Positions 5,963 through 5,974 of a stretch of DNA of 5,974 nt are shown in pieces. Position 1 is the first letter of the stretch. Each line of letters starts with the position of its first letter. Below the pieces are notes generated by a model. That model was not told where the DNA came from and searched no databases. It worked only from the letters and a program-made list of their open reading frames with translations. The DNA comes from CAZPWQ01 sp964590495 (GTDB lineage: Bacteria > Bacteroidota > Rhodothermia > Balneolales > Balneolaceae): contig CAZPWQ010000172.1 in assembly GCA_964590495.1 (NCBI GenBank), positions 1-5,974 of the forward strand, written 5' to 3'. The translations under genes were made by a program, and so were the position numbers.

Positions 5963-5974
5963 TTTACCAACAAC

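Noticed and set aside
5848..5973. N-terminal extension of the FAH protein to 320 aa
   Set aside because: The extra residues have no family similarity, contain a structured hairpin region, and the MKVYKTSQG start at 5847 is the typical N-terminus.

Overview
The window looks like a chromosomal segment from a member of the Bacteroidota/Balneolota/Rhodothermota group. This is inferred from the protein families and style: a Pirellula/Verrucomicrobium-type haem lipoprotein, a Tat-exported hydroxypyruvate-isomerase-like TIM barrel, an ASPIC/UnbV remnant, and mostly weak Shine-Dalgarno signals with A-rich leaders. No rRNA or marker gene fixes the taxon. All recognisable genes lie on the minus strand, so transcription runs from high to low coordinates.

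Layout in the direction of transcription. (1) 5974-5848 is a leader with an imperfect hairpin. (2) 5847-5011 encodes a fumarylacetoacetate-hydrolase (FAH) fold protein whose core motifs resemble 2-keto-3-deoxy sugar-acid dehydratases/hydrolases. (3) 4980-4629, missed by simple ORF calling, holds a broken gene: a signal-peptide-like start followed, one frame off, by the C-terminal ASPIC/UnbV domain of a much larger exported protein. (4) 4612-4415 is a 198-bp non-coding, MITE-like element with 9-bp terminal inverted repeats and two strong internal hairpins. (5) 4414-4220 is an AT-rich leader with a bulged hairpin and a perfect 7-6-7 palindrome ahead of the next gene. (6) 4219-1157 encodes a 1020-residue lipoprotein: beta-propeller 'dehydrogenase' domain, HEAT-like repeats and a C-terminal cytochrome c. 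(7) 1117-239 encodes the Tat-exported TIM barrel, 39 bp downstream and with a good ribosome binding site, so very likely in the same operon. (8) 238-1 is non-coding and GC-rich: two degenerate copies of a roughly 55-bp sequence flank a 14-bp-stem hairpin.

Functionally, the cytochrome lipoprotein and the exported isomerase-like protein look like a cell-envelope carbohydrate or polyol oxidation/isomerisation pair. The FAH protein could act downstream on a keto-deoxy sugar acid in the cytoplasm. The ASPIC remnant suggests that a large exported protein once sat between the FAH gene and the haem operon and was lost by internal deletion. The pathway link is inference. No complete new system is evident; the least explained material is the non-coding DNA (1-238 and 4220-4628) and the collapsed gene at 4629-4980.
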